Shown here in pieces: positions 4,944-6,344 of a stretch of 6,344 bases of DNA; position 1 is the stretch's first letter; every line of letters begins with the position of its first letter. The notes beneath the pieces were generated by a model. The model worked only from the letters and a program-made list of their open reading frames with translations. It was not told the origin of the DNA and did no database searches. Position numbers and translations under genes: made by a program. Origin of the DNA: Pseudomonadota bacterium (GTDB lineage: Bacteria > Pseudomonadota > Gammaproteobacteria > Burkholderiales > Thiobacillaceae); the NCBI GenBank assembly GCA_021802595.1, contig JAJZRT010000235.1:1-6344 (forward strand), given 5' to 3'.

Positions 4944-6344
4944 GTCCAGCCGTCCCCGCCTGCCGGACCCTGGGCTTGCTCCGCCGCGACGGCTCGCTGC
5001 CGCGGAAATGGCGGCGCGGCGGGCGCGGATGCTCCTGCTGCTGGACCGCGCGGCGGTATGCCAGCAAGGCATCCTGCGCCCGCCCCAGCACGCTGTCATG
5101 GGGATAATGCCCGGCGGCGTCGGCTTCGCCCGCCGCCACGCCGGTCAGCAGCGCGATGCCCTCGGTGGCGTGCCCGGCCGCATGGATATGAAAGCGCCCC
5201 GCCGCCACCGCCGCCACTACCCGCGGCGCCAGCATCAGATGGCGGCGGTTGCGCGCCGGGATCAGCACACCCTGGCTGCCGTCGAGGCCCGCTGCCTCGC
5301 AGACGCGAAACCAGCCCTCGATCTTCTCGTTGATGCCGCCTACCGGCAGCACCTCGCCGTGCTGGTTCAGCGCGCCGGTGACGGCGATGCCCTGTTTCAG
5401 GGGCAGCCCCGACAGCGCGGACAGCAATGCGTAAAGCTCGGCGCACGAGGCGGAATCGCCCTCGACGCCGTGGTATTGCTGCTCGAACACGATCGATGCA
5501 TTGAGCGACAGCGGCGCCAGATGGGCGAACAGCGCCGCCAGGTAGTTCTCGAGGATGAACACCGCCTTGTCATGGATCGGCCCGGAGAGTTCGACCTCGC
5601 GCTCGATGTTGAGCAGGCCGTCCTCGCCGGCGTAGGTGCGCGCGGAGAGCCGCACCGGCAGGCCGAAGCGGGCGTCGCCGAGGTCGATCTGGGTCAGCCC
5701 GTTGACCTGCCCCGTTACCGCGCCGGCAACCGCGATCAGCACGTCGCCGTCGGCAATCGCCTCGCGCAGGCGCTGCTCGGGATAGTCGTGGCGCGCGGCG
5801 TGCGCCGTGAGCGCCGCCTCGACGTCGTCCGCCGCCACCAGGCTGGCCCCGCGCGCGCGGCAGACCGCCGCGCTTTCCATCACCAGCGCCTCGGTGCGCG
5901 CGAAGATCGCGCTTTCGCGCGCCTGGTCGTCGGCCTCGCGGTGCGACTCTTCCAGCAGGCGCGCCACCGCCGCCGCCGAGAAATGCGGCAGGCCATGCTC
6001 ACGGCAGGCGTGGGCGACGAAGATCGCCGACGCGCGCCGCGTCTCGTCACCGGCGACGAAGCTGTCGGCGAAGTCGACCTTGGCGCGGAAATGGCGCGCG
6101 ATCTCCGGCGCCAGCTCCTGCAGCTCGTAGTACTGCTCGCGCGTGCCGATCAGCACCAGCTTGACCTCGACGTCGACCGCCTCGGGCACCAGCGACACCG
6201 CCGCGATCGGCGAGAACGACACGCCCGGTTCCTCGATCTGCAGCCGCCCGCTGCGCAGGAAGCGCCGCAGCTTCTCCCACACCAGCGGATCGGCCAGCAC
6301 GTCGCGCAGGTGCAGCATCAGAAACCCGCCGTGCGCCTGCAGCA
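4939..6344 (-). CDS. Lon-like ATP-dependent protease (LonB/LonC/AsrA-like), C-terminal part
   Basis: The 467 visible residues are the C-terminal part of a protein usually about 800 long in this group; the 5' end, with Walker A, lies beyond the right edge. Numbering from the internal Met at 6318, the sequence opens in the AAA+ module with GGFLMLHLRDVLADPLVWEK, preserved from just upstream of that Met. It continues with VEVKLVLIGTREQYYELQEL (50-69) and VDFADSFVAGDE (81-92), then the helical lid and accessory region (93-190). The Lon protease domain spans about 195-395. The catalytic Ser289 is in GVEGDSASCAE and Lys332 in GGINEKIEGWF, 43 residues apart as in E. coli Lon, so the Ser-Lys dyad is intact. 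The last 36 residues (424-459) are rich in Arg, Pro and Gln and look disordered. The P. aeruginosa relative AsrA affects the heat-shock response; the substrates here are unknown. The Met at 6318 is internal, since the frame continues upstream to the edge with family-like residues. Confidence 0.92.
   Translation of the reverse strand, partial: LQAHGGFLMLHLRDVLADPLVWEKLRRFLRSGRLQIEEPGVSFSPIAAVSLVPEAVDVEVKLVLIGTREQYYELQELAPEIARHFRAKVDFADSFVAGDETRRASAIFVAHACREHGLPHFSAAAVARLLEESHREADDQARESAIFARTEALVMESAAVCRARGASLVAADDVEAALTAHAARHDYPEQRLREAIADGDVLIAVAGAVTGQVNGLTQIDLGDARFGLPVRLSARTYAGEDGLLNIEREVELSGPIHDKAVFILENYLAALFAHLAPLSLNASIVFEQQYHGVEGDSASCAELYALLSALSGLPLKQGIAVTGALNQHGEVLPVGGINEKIEGWFRVCEAAGLDGSQGVLIPARNRRHLMLAPRVVAAVAAGRFHIHAAGHATEGIALLTGVAAGEADAAGHYPHDSVLGRAQDALLAYRRAVQQQEHPRPPRRHFRGSEPSRRSKPRVRQAGTAGL

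Noticed and set aside
1..6344. CRISPR arrays, tRNA genes, insertion-sequence ends, phage or defence genes
   Set aside because: I looked for spaced direct repeats, tRNA-like cloverleaf sequence, terminal inverted repeats with transposase motifs, and defence domains, and saw none by eye.

Overview
The window is GC-rich chromosomal DNA from a proteobacterium, most likely a betaproteobacterium (Rhodocyclales or Nitrosomonadales type). This rests on codon bias and on the set of families present: YaeQ, a short TrhO, a membrane-anchored retropepsin-like protease and a CspA-type protein with a long leader. No single marker fixes the taxon. I saw no tRNA, rRNA, CRISPR array, insertion sequence or phage gene. 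Coding density is high, and every gap between genes is under 140 bp.

Left part. A minus-strand pair reads toward the left edge: trhO (tRNA U34 hydroxylase), then the first 64 codons of a ZIP-type metal transporter. Diverging from trhO on the plus strand are an 87-codon open frame that joins the two ends of an MscS mechanosensitive channel without its middle, a class I SAM-dependent methyltransferase coupled to it by an ATGA overlap, and a cysteine-rich lipoprotein.

Right part. Everything from 2811 to the right edge is on the minus strand. In transcription order, right to left, it holds the C-terminal half of a Lon-like ATP-dependent protease (running off the window), a YbaK/EbsC-type aminoacyl-tRNA deacylase, a membrane-anchored aspartic protease, a CspA-family cold-shock protein with its own promoter, roughly 108-nt leader and terminator, and yaeQ. 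yaeQ and the lipoprotein converge with only 3 bp between their stop codons.

Function. Several products concern RNA or protein quality: tRNA wobble modification, clearance of mischarged tRNA, Lon-type proteolysis and RNA chaperoning. They look like ordinary housekeeping neighbours and not one dedicated system. I found no convincing new multi-gene system. The least ordinary items are the internally deleted mscS frame coupled to the methyltransferase, and the lipoprotein with four CX3C motifs and a Leu/Tyr heptad repeat.
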